From NCBI RefSeq assembly GCF_018139145.2, contig NC_059478.1, positions 8,990,001 to 9,054,000 of the forward strand: a stretch of 64,000 nucleotides of DNA, in the 5' to 3' direction. Shown here one piece after another: positions 24,898-37,661 of this stretch. The notes under the pieces are model-generated. The model was given only the letters and a program-made list of their open reading frames with translations. It made no database searches and was not told the origin of the DNA. Numbering within the stretch: position 1 is the first letter of the stretch; each line of letters begins with the position of its first letter. The stretch comes from Gymnogyps californianus (lineage: Eukaryota > Chordata > Aves > Accipitriformes > Cathartidae). A program made the position numbers and the translations under genes.

Positions 24898-26610
24898 CAG
24901 CGGGAGAGCCGTGACTGGGGCACCGTGGGGGCTGGCTCTCCCAAACTTGTCTCTCACTGCCACTTGCCATTTTTGGGGTCATTATTTTGGAGAGGGGGGA
25001 ACCCTGGGGTGGCAGGAGCCATTGCTGCCCCAGCGTGGGGTGTGGGGAGCCATGACACCCCACTTCTCCCCGGATTCCCAGGAGGGGCACAGCCTGTCCT
25101 GCCATGGCTTCTGCAGCCCCATCCTGGGCCTATTTAACCTGGTCAGTGCAAAGCTCCCGTCCTGCCACAGTGCCGCCATCCTGTCTGTAGCGAGGGACCA
25201 TGCTGAGCTGGAGACGGAGGGTGGGCTCGCTCAGAAGCCTGGGTCCTCGTGCATGGGTGCAGAAGCGCCAGCCTGCCCCCAGCCCCGTCGGCTCTGCCGG
25301 GGCGAGTGTCCCACGAGTGTCCCACACAGTTCCCAACGTCTGCACTGGCTGCCCCAGTTCGGATGATTTCCCAGCTCACACTGAGAAACCCTATGCCGGT
25401 GTGCCTGCAGGCTCACCCAGCCCTAGCACCCAGTGCCAGGGAGCCAGGATGGCAGACCTCCCTAAGGCCTTCTCTAGGTGCCGACCCCTTGGCATTAGTC
25501 CGCCCAGTGCCATCTCCTTGCAGCGGAGCCCCAGCCACGGGAGACCCACTCACGGCGCGGGCTCTGGTGGGGAGCAGGGCTGGATGCCTGGGGCCGCACA
25601 GCTGCTGGGCAGTGGGCTCTGGCAGGGAGCTGAGCTCCCCGTGAGACCCCCCTCCAGCTCCCAGTTGTTCCCTGGTCTCGCCCCAGCCACTATGGACCGC
25701 ACCAACCTGCCCAGGTTGCCAGGCAGGCAGGCAGTCCAGGCAGGCAGCCCACTCCGGGTGGGCCAGTGCCACTACTCTCCTTTATTTCCTGGGATGGTGA
25801 TGTCTTCGCGAGACTGGGACACAAGAAGCCATGCGGTCCTCTGATGCTGCTCTATGATTGTTTCCCCATGAATTACAGGAGAGGTTAGCCAGCCTGTGGA
25901 CCCCTGGGCCGGTGCAAGGAAGCAGCTGTGAGATGGCACTTTTTGCTTAGAGCTTTTACGTGCATCCTCACCACAAAGGTGGTTTTGAGAGGAAAAGCTC
26001 CAAAGACCAGATTTGGGCTGGAGGAGGCACCTCTGCTTAACAGCTCCTCCTGGGCCATGCAGCGTGGTTGGGCTGAAGAAATGTCTTCCACCACCCAAAG
26101 CCACGTTGTGGTCCTGCTGAAGGAAGGAGGCCGTGAGCATGGATCCCTTTGCCCTGGCAGCAGCCACTGTGCCTCCTTGCCCGTCAGCGTGGTGGGTGCC
26201 ATGGCGGTGCCAGGGCTCTGCAGTGCTCAGCCCCTGGGAAGGCCCCGCTCAAGAGCGAAGGAGACACCAGAGACGCACAGAGCCCGCGGCCGGCTGGCGG
26301 TCAGTGCTGAGGTATAACACACCCTGTGTATAATGTGATTACGCTGTGCATGGCCAATGCCACCCCACAAACAGAAATCTATATGAGTATGTATAAGTGT
26401 ATGCTGCCTAGACCTACACTGCATTGTGTATGTTGATGGAAACAAGGGCTCATAGCCCCCTCTTTGAGGAACCAGCATCTTCCAACCCTGCCGATCAGAA
26501 GGGGACCTCACTGCTGGTCCAGTCCCTCTATTTATGTTGTCTAGGGTGTGTGTGTAGTTTGGGACAAAAGATGCAGATTGCACAATAAATTTTTTTTTTC
26601 TTTTTTACCC
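24898..26610 (+). other. C1orf226: C1orf226 3'UTR with poly(A) signal
   Basis: Runs from the stop codon (24895-24897) to AATAAA at 26584-26589, which is followed directly by a T run. I see no other exon in this stretch. Confidence 0.65.
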
Positions 26611-27012
26611 ACTGACACGTAGCAGTCTGTTGTTGGGAGGGGACCACCTGCACCAGCTCGGTATAGCCCCGAAGCGCCTGATGAGGCCAGGGACCTGCCG
26701 GATGCTCCTGCGTGGGGGCTGCAGAGCAGAGGAGTGAGGCAGCGGCCCCGGGAGCCCCATGGAGCGGAGGGGTGCTGGGGAAAGCTGCCCTCCAGCACCA
26801 GGCTTGCTGGGGTGATGGCGGAGGATGACGGGGTCTGCCGTGTTAAAGCCACGGGGTTAAGGGAAATATCCCTCAACAGCACTACTAGAGGCCTGACACC
26901 TGCAAAGGGCACCCCCACCCCGGGAGCCAGGCCCAGCCACGGGGAGCCGGGGGATGCTGGGGGAGTTTGGCGGTGCCCAGGCTGGGGGGGTGACATGGCT
27001 GCCCTGCTGTGC

Positions 27013-27215
27013 TTGGCGCTGAGGGGACGGGACCCCCGGTTGGTGCCTGGGCTGAGGAGATGGGACCCCCGGGGGTGCTGAGGGGACGGGCCCCGGTGAG
27101 TGCCGGGGCTGAGGGGACAGGACCCCCCGTCAGTGCCCGGGCTGAGGGGACTGGATCCCGGGCGTACTGACCCCGTCCGCTCCCGGGCTGAGCGGACGGG
27201 AGCCCCGCGCGAAGC
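27013..27215 (+). repeat. Degenerate GC-rich minisatellite
   Basis: About five imperfect copies of a unit of about 30-40 bp built on GGCTGAGGGGACGGGACC appear in tandem. The array lies just upstream of the UHMK1 CpG island. Copies differ at many positions, so it is old or under gene conversion. Confidence 0.7.
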
Positions 27216-27403
27216 CCGCCCCGTTCCCGGCTCCGCCCCGCGCCGCGGGAGGGGAGGGACCGCCGGGCGGGGCCGCCGCCGCCCCGCCCCGTTTCCGGTG
27301 TCATGGCGGTCGGAGCGCGGCGGCAGCCGGGGCCGGGGCCGATCGCGCCGCAGCGGCGGGGCAGCGGGAGCGGCGGGGGGGCCATGTGAGGCAGGACGGC
27401 GCC
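27216..27403 (+). promoter_or_regulatory. UHMK1: UHMK1 CpG-island promoter and 5'UTR
   Basis: Very CpG-dense sequence that continues into exon 1. It has GC boxes (GGGCGG at 27265 and CCGCCCC near 27281), an ETS core TTCCGG at 27293-27298 and a YY1-like ATGGCGG at 27303-27309. No TATA box is present. The ETS and YY1 pair close together suggests a TATA-less housekeeping start near 27.3 kb. Confidence 0.6.
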
Positions 27404-30400
27404 ATGTCGGGGTGCGTGTGGGGCGCGGCGCCGCTGCTGGAGGCGCTGGGCCGACTGTGGGAGGTGCAGGCGCCGCTGGGCAGCGGCTCCTCGGCCTCCG
27501 TCTACCGGGTGCGCTGCTGCGGGGACCCGCGGGCCCCCCCCGGCGCCGTCAAGGAGTTCGTGCCGCCCCCGCCGCGGCCCGGCCCCGCGCGCCGCCCCGG
27601 CGCCCGCCCGCCCGCCGCCGACTGCGCCGAGTACGGCTTCCGCAAGGAGCGCGCCGCGCTCGAGCACCTCCGCGGGCACCGCAACATCGGTAACGGCACC
27701 CCGGCACCCCCCCCCCGCCTCCTCCTCCGGCCTGGGCACCCCCTGACACCCCCCCCCCCCCCACTCCCCAAGCCCCCCTTCTTGGGGGGCCCCCGCAGGC
27801 ACTCCCTATCCCCGGAGCGCTCCCCCCCCCCCCCGCCCCCCCCAAGACAGTCTCCCCAGAGCAAACTGGTGTCTCCAAACCGCCGCCCCCCCCAGCCAGG
27901 GAGGAGAACCCCCAACCCCTTTGGGAATATGGGTTCCCTCGCCCCCAAACCGACCCCCGCAGGCAGGTCTAGGGACCCCCAGACCAATGTGCCCCTTGGA
28001 TTGGCACCCCTGGGCAGGCAGGTTTGAGGGCCCCTGGCCTGGACACCCCAAAGCAGCATGCCTGCGGTGGGTGCTTCCTGGTACCCCCTTGGGGCAGGCT
28101 CCTGGGTACCCCGCCTCTTCCCTGGGCTGGGGGCCTGCAGGTCACCCCCCCTCAGGGTGGGCAGGAGCGGGCAGGAGATGGGCGTCACCCTTTGGGTAGG
28201 CAGAGTAGGTCGCCGCAGGCAGGGCACCCCTAAGTCCTCTATTGGGCAGGGCTGCCCCAGCCGCCCCGGCAAGAGCCGTGCTGCCTACGGGGCAGCGGTG
28301 GGGCAGTGCCTGCCTGCTAGCCTGCCTGGCTCTGGCAGGAGCCCCTGGGCTGCCTGCGTGGGTGGGAATGAGCTTGGGAAGGGAGGAAGCCTGCATGTCG
28401 GCAGCGGCGGCTGCTGGAAGTCCCTAGGTTCTCCCAACACTGATTTTTTTTTTTGTCTGTGTGAAATGCTTTTTAATGCTGTAATATACCTAGACAGATG
28501 CAGGAAAAGGTTCGCAGATGTCCTAAAGAGAGCAGCACCACCTCCATTTTACCCACTGGGACCTGCGTATCCATGTCCCAGAGATTGTCCTGAGCAGGAG
28601 CGCCCAGCCCTATCACTTTAGCAGAGCCTGGCGGGGTGCTGTGAGACCGGCCTGTCCTCCAAAGCCCATAGGGGTGACACGGCTGGTTTTCCCTTGCTGC
28701 TTCCCTCTGAAGTCTGGTTCTCCATCTCTCTGAACATCACGCTTTGTAAAACAGATGAGCTGCCTCCTGCAGCTTTTGTGGTCTTCTGGGCAGTAGCGGA
28801 GAGCGGTGGGACGTGATGACCATGTAATTGCTCGTCACCAATGCCTGTCGATGTGTCTCACCGCAGTGACGCTGTACGGCGTGTTCACCAACCACTACTC
28901 TGCGAATGGCCCGTCTCGCTGTCTCCTGCTGGAGCTGCTGGACATCAGCGTGTCCGAGCTGCTGCTGCACTCCAGCAACCAGGGCTGCTCCATGTGGATG
29001 ATCCAGCACTGCGCCCGAGACGTTCTCGAAGCCCTGGCTTTCCTGCACCACAAAGGCTATGTGCACGCAGACCTCAAGCCACGCAACATCCTGTGGAGCG
29101 CAGAGGAGGAGTGCTTTAAGCTCATTGACTTTGGACTTAGCTTCAAAGAGGGGAATCAGGTTTGGAACGTGCTGCTCTCGAAGCAGTTGGCTCTGTGTTG
29201 AGTTGTGCGGGTCTCTGATGCTTTTGGCTCATGAGTGTAGGAGTCGACGTGACCTGATCAGAGTAGTAGCTGAGCTGGTGCTGAGGGTTTCCTGGAACAG
29301 GCTAAAATGTTGTCTGGCCCCAGAAACAGAAGCTCATGTTCCCATTCTCCTTGCATGTCTCTGGTTTCTGTGGATGTCTTAGCCTTTGTGCTACACATGA
29401 CCACGAATTCCAAAGTTAGTGATGCACTGAAAAAAGTGGTGTCTCAGCTTCCTGGAAAGTTTGCTAGTTTTCATGTGGTCAGACGAGTGGGAGCACCCAG
29501 ATCTGTAGAATTTCTTTTTATCATCCCTTATCGTATGTAGTAGTAATCCAGGCTTCACCATCAGCCTCCCCAGTCAATTGCATTATCTCTGGCAGTGTCC
29601 TTGTGCTTGTCTTTACTTTCATCCTATCTTCAGCAGCTTCCCTTTTTCGGGAAGTCTGGATGTTTTTCTCTCATGTCATTGTGTTGACGAAAGCCCGTAC
29701 TCTGGCTGTGGGTAGGCAGCGTCCATTCTTTACTGACACAGACAGATCTCTGCCTGTTCTGCTCTGCTTTTCCCGTTTGCTGGGCTTTCACTCCCTCTTC
29801 GTGCTGTCACTTTTTTGTTTTGGTGATACTGGGTTTTGTAAGTTTGTCCTTGCCCTTTTTATTCTCTTCCGTGGCCTCTGATGAAAGCAGAGAGCCTCAG
29901 GAGGTTCTGCTGTTGGCTTGATAGAACTTCCTTTCATCCCTCCCTCTCTCGGTAGTGGCCTGTGAGGGGTATCAGTAAAGCTTTTTCATCAGGTAGCCTC
30001 TTAGCAAATTTGCCTTTAATCACTGGGTGAGGGGCAGTAAGTCTAGTAAACGAGCTATGATTTTTCTGTGCAGACATTGTCCTGGCTTGTCCCTACTCCA
30101 TGCACTTTACTTATTTAGAGTTTTTAAATTCATACACTTTTTTTCACTGGTTTACCTGGTATTGATGGTACAGCCCACTGAACTGTGAATATCAGAGGAT
30201 TGTGTGGGTGACCTGCCTCTGAATTCTTTGGTTACAGGAGCTGTTTTTAATGTTTGTACTTCTTAACTCCTCCATGTTGTTCTTCAGTTCTCCCACGTTC
30301 TTGGCTGAACACTGGTTCATGCTGGTAATCTGTTGCTGTCTATCAGCAAAAAACGTTCTCCTGGTGTCCTGTGTCTAATGCAGATATTTTTTTTTTCCTT

Positions 30401-33400
30401 CAGGTCAGTGTTTTGCTGCTTGCTCTGTGAGTTGCGTCATAATAGTTGATCAGGTGTTTTATTTGCTTCTATGGTTCCTTCCAATCTGCTTTCTTTGGGC
30501 TGAGTTTCCTTTGCCCATTTTCAGAAATATGCTGGCTACATGGGTGAACCTTCTGATCCTGCTTTGAATGTGCACCAGGTATCAGCTTCCCCTCACCACC
30601 CCTGCCTTGGGCAGCAGCATACGTGCATGATTTCCTTATCTGAGTCAAGACTATACTGCTCTTATTTGTGACAACTCTGCCGAGCTTATTCTTGCATAAC
30701 TTTTCCTGCCGTTACTGTTTAACAGAGAATGGCTGTACATAGAGCAAGGTCTCAGCCACTTATATCTCTCAAAATGCTTTAGATGGTAGGAGTGAAATTC
30801 CATCTCGCAGTTTTTGCTGGTGGCATTGACCACGGTGTTTTCTCTATCTCTGAATGTTGTTTGGTGAGGCTGCTAAACTGCTGCTTTTGCCATGCTAGAG
30901 GTTCTGCTCTTTGCTGATAGGAGGAGGGACACTGATGAGCAATTTGCGTGTCATAGAACACTTTTGAGCTCTGTTGTCTGAAAATGTCTTTTGTAAACTT
31001 TATTTTCAATCAGAGAACCAGATAATTTTGGTTTGAATATATTCCCCGGTAAGAATTCCCAATCCTGCGCCTTATCCAGGAAGCAGGCTTGCATATTCTT
31101 CTGTCATTCCTTGCGTCGCATCAAGGTGTCTAAAACGAGCCCTCCCATGTTAAAAAGACACAGCATGCAGTTTGGCTTTGGACACTTACAAGACTTGGCT
31201 AGACAAAGCGACAGCTGACTGATCGGGTATTGGCTGCGAGCAGGCGGCTGGGCTGGAGACCTTCAGAGCAGCCCCGCCAGCCAGCCCTTGTGTGATTCTA
31301 TAATTTCCTGTTTTCTTTTAAGCAGGCAGCGTGTGGGCATTTTATTTTACTCTGCCAGCCACGGCAGCTGGGCAGGTATTGATTGCTGCAGCGCTTCTGG
31401 CTGCAAGGGGGAGCAGGAAGAGGTGCGTGGGAAGCGCCTTTAATAATCTCCTTGTCTGAGTGTTAGGTGCCTGCTTCGTTCTTTTAACGTTTTGTTCCAG
31501 AGAACATCAGTACTTGAATAATGGCAGCTGTTCTGATCCTCGCTGTTCAGACCGGGCTGTTTGTGCTCTCACGCAGCCGACGTGAGAGCATGTTGTGGGT
31601 GTTCGACCCTTATCCTGAAATTTCCAGCATCTTCTGCACTTATGAGAGGTTAATGGGCCAGTCTGCAGTGACATCCAGCCTCTTCCTCCCAGCAGTGCTG
31701 TCTTTCAGAGAGATCAGATGTTAGTGGGATGCCTGCTGTTTTGCTGGGAGATGTTTTCTCTTCCAGTCGGTCTTGTTTTTTTCCTCATCAACACAGCAGT
31801 ATAGCGAGTTGAACTGCCTGCCTAACACAACTGGCTGTACAATGCTTTCTGTCAATTTAGCAATAGTATTTTGGTGACACATTTGGAAGGGCCTCTGTGA
31901 ACTGATTTAAGGATAGAGTGGAGAACCTGAATCTGGAAAATTAACTTTTTATGTGTGTTTGATCTTCTGTAGGATGTGAAATATATTCAAACAGACGGGT
32001 ATCGGGCTCCAGAGGCAGAACTGCAGAACTGCCTGGCACAGGCAGGGCTCCAGAGTGAGACGGAGTGTACTTCTGCTGTGGATCTGTGGAGTCTGGGAAT
32101 TGTTTTACTGGAAATGTTCTCAGGAATGAAACTGAAACATACAGTCCAATCTCAGGAATGGAAGGTGAGTGAGAGCTGCTGCGGGCATTTTTCCTTGCAC
32201 CAAACGAGTCCTCCTGCTTCTTGTTTGTAACCTGGATTTGTGAGGTAGCACCTGGCAACTAGAGGGTGTTTCCAGGATGTTTTTCTAATCCTATTGCCTT
32301 GAGAATTAAGGTTCCAGAGCCTTAAAGACCTGCCTGCCCTGTGGGACTGGCATGTCTGAATGCTGCCTGTGTTCAGGTTAGTGAATCTTGCCAAGATTTG
32401 GGAGGTGAGTTGCGCTGGCTGTAGTGTGGCACAGAAGGACGAATGAAATTGATGACTGATGGCTGCCAGCTAGTTCAGCAGCACAATGACAGAGGAATTA
32501 TTTGCTGGTTTTAGTCTAACGTTAGCTCTAATTTGCGGATATTGTCGTAAGTCTATATCCTGAGAAAACAAGAGGAAGGCTCTGTGTTGTGAGCCTGACT
32601 CTGTCCTCTCTTCTGTATGAAGTAATTTAGTTTTGTGTTCCCCTTCCTAGTAAGAGTATCCTTTCAGCATCATAACGTCCACAGTAACAGCGAATTTGCC
32701 TGTGCGTGGAAATTTCCAGCTTTCGCACAGGCAAATGGGAAAAACTTCATCTGATGTGGGCCTGCTGATTTAACCTGTGAGGCTGGAGCATTGGGGATCT
32801 CTCACAAAATGCCACAGTACCAGAGCCCTCTGCGTCCAGTCCAGAAAATGATGGGATATTGCAAGCTTTGCACTGGTCTTTTTTTTTTTTTTTTCCTCCC
32901 TAAGCACTGTTTCGTTTTCTTTCCAGACAAACAGTTCTGCCATCATTGATCGCATATTTGCCAGTGAAGGGGTGGTTAATTCAGCCATTCCAGCTTATCA
33001 CCTTAGAGACCTTATCAAAAGGTATCTTATCATATTTACTAACTGTTGCTTAAAGATGTGCTCTGTAAAGTCTTGTGCCTTGCTCTTGGTAACTTAGAGC
33101 CCACACCTAACACTTTTTTTTTTTTTTTTTTTAAATCTCCCTGCCACTGTGCTAGTAACAAGTGCAAGCGTTAGCAGAGATGCTTCAGCTCATCTGGTTT
33201 TAGCACAGTTTGGAGTAAGCACATAAAGAATATCAGTCATGATGTTAATCATTTGCTGTTTCAGTGGTTTGCACTTCCTGCCAATGAGGTTATATTTGGA
33301 GAAAACTGGAGACTTTGCTGCTTTAGGGGAGTGTTGTCAGAAACAAGGGAGGGGGGCAGACAGTGCTGCTTCTCCACTGCTGTCAAGATTCAAATGCACT

Positions 33401-36400
33401 TGTGCAGCTTTCTAGTGAGAGGTCTGCCAAGGGGATTGTTTTCACTGTCCTGTGACTCTGCTCTGAGGCTACAGAGTGAGTGAGGACACAAGTTGGCAGA
33501 AATAGCATCAGGAGCCACTGGTAAAGCCAAGTAGGGGATGTTCTCAGGCAAGCCCTGGGCTATTAGCTGCTTTGAATCCCATTTGTGGAAAGATGTGGGA
33601 GCTCCTTGGAGTGCGATCACTTTCATGAGACTGCATGTGTGCCTGAGACATGGGCTGAATGGCCTGGGGAGGAGACGTGGGCTGAATGGCCTGGGGAGGT
33701 GGAGCTGGAACATGTCGTGTTCCTTGTGAACTTGTAAGTGAGCAACTTCCATCATTTGGTGCTGAGAGACATCGAGAAGGAAAGCCTACTGTACCACGTA
33801 CCCAAAATGCTTTCAGGGGATCCTTCTGGTGTGCTTCAGCTGTGAATTGGAAGATGTGCTTCTCACTCTTCTGTTTGTACCATAAGCACCCCAAAGATAG
33901 GGTTTTCCTCTGTACTGGCTTCCAACCTGAGTTGAATTTGTCGATGCAGAAATGTCACATGCAAGAGCATAAGGGTGTCTTCTCTTCCAGCATGCTTCAT
34001 TGTGACCAAGGAAAGCGAGCCTCCGCTGAGAAGGCTTTATGCAGCCCATTCTTCAGCATTCCCTTTGGTAAGCTGTGCACGTCGCCCCTGCTCGCGGCTT
34101 TCTCAGCATGTACTGGAAGCAGCACAGAGTGCAGTTAAATGGTGTTGTTTCTGCTTCTGGCCTCGTCGCTGCTCCTTTGCTCTTTGTGGCGCTCGCCAGC
34201 CCTCTGTGGTACCACAGCAGGAGTGATGCCTGTGCTCTCAGTGCTGCCCTGCCGCTCTAGCCCTGCGGGCTGTCACTTTTCCCTGGTTGGACACCCATTA
34301 AATTCTGCCCAGATCAAACTGACCAGGAGTGTGTTGGCAGCAGCATTCATCTGAGGGGGCAGAAATAACCAAGGTATTTACCTAATATTGTGACTGTTAA
34401 GGTGCTTTTGAAGAGTGCAGTGCTCTTTATGGTGAGTGGATGGTTTTTCTCATGCCAAGTGTTTCCCAGTTCAGAAGCCAGGAATGTGAGTGACTAGGGC
34501 AGTGGCTGGTGGTAGCATCTGCTGCTGCCTCCTCTGCACAGGTCGAATAGTCCCAGTGTGTTCTCATGGTGTGAGCCTATTTTTGCAGTGACTGGCCTGC
34601 CTCTTCTGGTGCCTGTGTGGCAGGTCATGGACAGATGTCACTGTTGCTTTCATCTGGCACTTTCTCTTCAATTTAATAAAATGTTGGTGTTTCCCCAGGA
34701 CTCCCCCATGTGGGTTGCAGGCTGTCAGCAAAAGATGGGCTGAGACCGCCCTGTTGAGGCTCGTATCCCTCCCTGTTTTCTGTTCCAAAAACAACACGGT
34801 AGCAGTCTCCAGAGCTTGTCTGCTTTCAAGAACACCAGTGAAGAACTCTGCATCCAGCTTTTCTGCAGCATGAATTAATGCTTCAGGCATGCAGCTTCTG
34901 GCTGGACTAGCATTTTTCCCTTGAATCTTAGCCCTGCTTTTCTTAAGCTGCTTGGTGTACCTTGCAGGGAAGGTTAAGTATTGCCTCTTGAGGTCACGTC
35001 AAGATACTGGCATTCCTGTGTATTAGTAAAGGCAACAAACTCGTTTCTGTTTTCAGACTTCTCTCAGTCTCAGAAACGGGGACTGTTGTAATCAAAGCCA
35101 CCTTCTGTGGCTGAACCTTGCAGCCAGTATTGCTTTAGAGCAGAGGGAATAGTGTATTGGCAGTGCTTTCTGGTCTAGTGTTAAACACACAGACCTCTAA
35201 CTGTACCTAAGAAGGTGCTTCTGTGGTTAGTGCTACAAGTTTATATAACAGCTTCAATTTTTCTTAGTTCTCTTTGCTGGTTCTCTTCTTTGCCAAACTT
35301 GTACATACGCTTGTCTGCACAAAGAAGCATTTACTGTTGCTTTCCTAGGAAGTCAGAAAATGATTTGTCATTGCCTTTCACTTGGACACGGTTTTTCTGT
35401 TTAGAGCAAAGACAGCTGAGAATGGCTTTCCTTGTCACGTACAGCCAAGTCTTGACTTTCCAGTTCATCAGCTTCTTTCCTGAGCTGCTCGCAGGCAGCT
35501 GTGTCAGTGTGGTTGGTATCACCTGGCAGTTTGAAGAGGAGCAGAGGGACTGGGCAAAAAGTACCTCCTAGGGCAGAAGGGTATTGCAAGAAATGCATTT
35601 GTCACTTGGTTACAGGAAGACCAGGTGGCTCTGAGTCCTAGGGGTTGGTTTGTCTCCCTCTCTGAAAAAAGACATGTGAAATGAAGGACAGACTTACTTG
35701 AATAAAAGGGGCAGCATATAAGACTGAGGCGACACTTAAATGTTCTTTCAGTCCCTGGTTCATCTGACGTTGTCTCTTGGTTGCCAACGGTCCTGTGGAA
35801 GAATGGTCCCAGAGGTTCGCTTGGAGCTGGAACATGCCTGGTTATCTGAATGCAGCACATTTCTTCGAAGGGCTGTCCCTGAGCGCTGTCTGGACATTGT
35901 CTAGACTGATAAGGCCTTTCTTACTCTAAGCTTTTCATAAGGACTCTTCCATGTCAGGCAGGAGGAGATTTATAGCATGTGTGCTCGTCTTTCATCTCCT
36001 CTTGCACTATGAAATCAACGACTTCTGTCTATGCCTGGCAGAGATGTCAGCTCCCTCATACATATTGTGTGCTTAGCTTGGAAAAGTATTTCCAAGGAAA
36101 TAATAGCCCACTATCTTTGCAAACGTAGTCAGAAGGCTCAGACTGGAGAATTGGAGACATTTCTTCCCTTTTCTGTCTCCTCTCTCACTGTCAAGTGGGA
36201 GAACTGTGAGGTACTGCTATTGTGTTCGGCTACTGTAGCTGCCAATACAAATAAAAACATTAACGCTCTCCAAGTACTGCAAGTTGGGCTCCCGGATCTT
36301 AAGTTCATGACTGGCCTGCCAGTCCCTTTCAGGAACATGAAATCAAGCTTTTGTCCCTGGAGAAGTGACACTGTCCCTGCTGCTTTGAGTGTCTAGGGGA

Positions 36401-37627
36401 CTGGGTGTCCTCTCAGATGTGACTTTCATAGTACGGCGTTAGTCTGTCCACCTTGGCTGTTTCCTTCTTCCACAGTAGTATCTATGCTACGCTGTTCCAG
36501 GCCATCCTGGAGCTGCTTGTTTTCTAGAGCGAAGTGCCTCATGGCAGCAGGCTTTACTTCTGCTCCTGTAAAGTTGTTCACAGTCTCACAGCTCACCGAC
36601 CTCGTGGCCACCCTCTTGTGGCCATGCCTTATTCTATAGCACTGCGTTGTTTAAGTAACTAAGTAGTTTTCCCCATTTCTGTTGCAGGATTGTATGGTGG
36701 TCTTCAAAACAGTGCATTGCAGTTGGATTTTGAAGGGGGGAAGGTTTACATGGTGTTTAGGGAAGAACTGAAAGATATCCTAGAGAGAACTGAGGCTTGT
36801 GCCTTAGTATAGCTTAAGAATTGGAGTTACAGTAGCTGGCTGGCCTGTTTTCAGCTTGTCTGGTAGCAGCAACAGGAGAGGCAGGTTGCAGAGTAGTTCT
36901 TTCATCTTCTTGCATCTCCATATATACGGGGCCGTTTGCTCAACTAGCATAGCTCTTGAGGTCACATCAATTTCTGAATCTGAGCTAAGTAGACATAACT
37001 CTGGTCTTAATTTCTGCTAGCTTTGTAATTTTAAAAGCAATTTCACGTGCTGGCCTCAGTATAATTCCAGAGTGCACTGAACCCTTCAGAAGAGTCTCTC
37101 AGTGCACAGGTGAAGGCACGCTGGAAACAGGGAGAATAGAGGCTGTAAATGCAGGTAATAGTGGAGAGAAGCAAAACTGCACTGCAAAGAGCAGTAAGTG
37201 CTTGTGTATGATAGTGCGTATTGAGTCAACTTCCTGTTTTCTTGCTCCTTTGGACTTTGATTTCTTTTCTTTTCTCAAATTCTGTGGGTGTCAAACAGCT
37301 CCCCATATCGAAGATTTGGTGATGCTCCCCACGCCTGTGCTGAGGCTGCTAAATGTTCTAAGCGATGCTTCTCTGCAGTGCGAAGAAGAATATGAAGGTT
37401 GGTGCAAGCCGTGCAATTCCCATATAGCAATGTCATCTTACAGACTGTTTTGTTTGGCTTTGGGGATGCAAGAGCAAGCAGAAGAGCAATTAATAGGCAC
37501 AAGAACAGCGAACAAAGAGCTGCTCAGCTGAGATTTGGTACCAAGTGGGTCAACTGCAGCAACAGAGAATAGACTAAGGGATTGAGACAGAAAGCAGAGC
37601 TTGTAGTGAGTTCTTGAAAGATCCCAG

Positions 37628-37661
<34 letters not shown>

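Noticed and set aside
36426..36611. Kinesin-12-like motif on the minus strand (RHFALENKQLQ)
   Set aside because: The likeness covers only about ten residues and no motor-domain motif is present nearby, so I do not call a kinesin pseudogene.
37633..37660. Poly-A tract as the tail of a retroposed gene
   Set aside because: The sequence before it does not translate to a recognisable protein and no flanking target-site duplication was seen.
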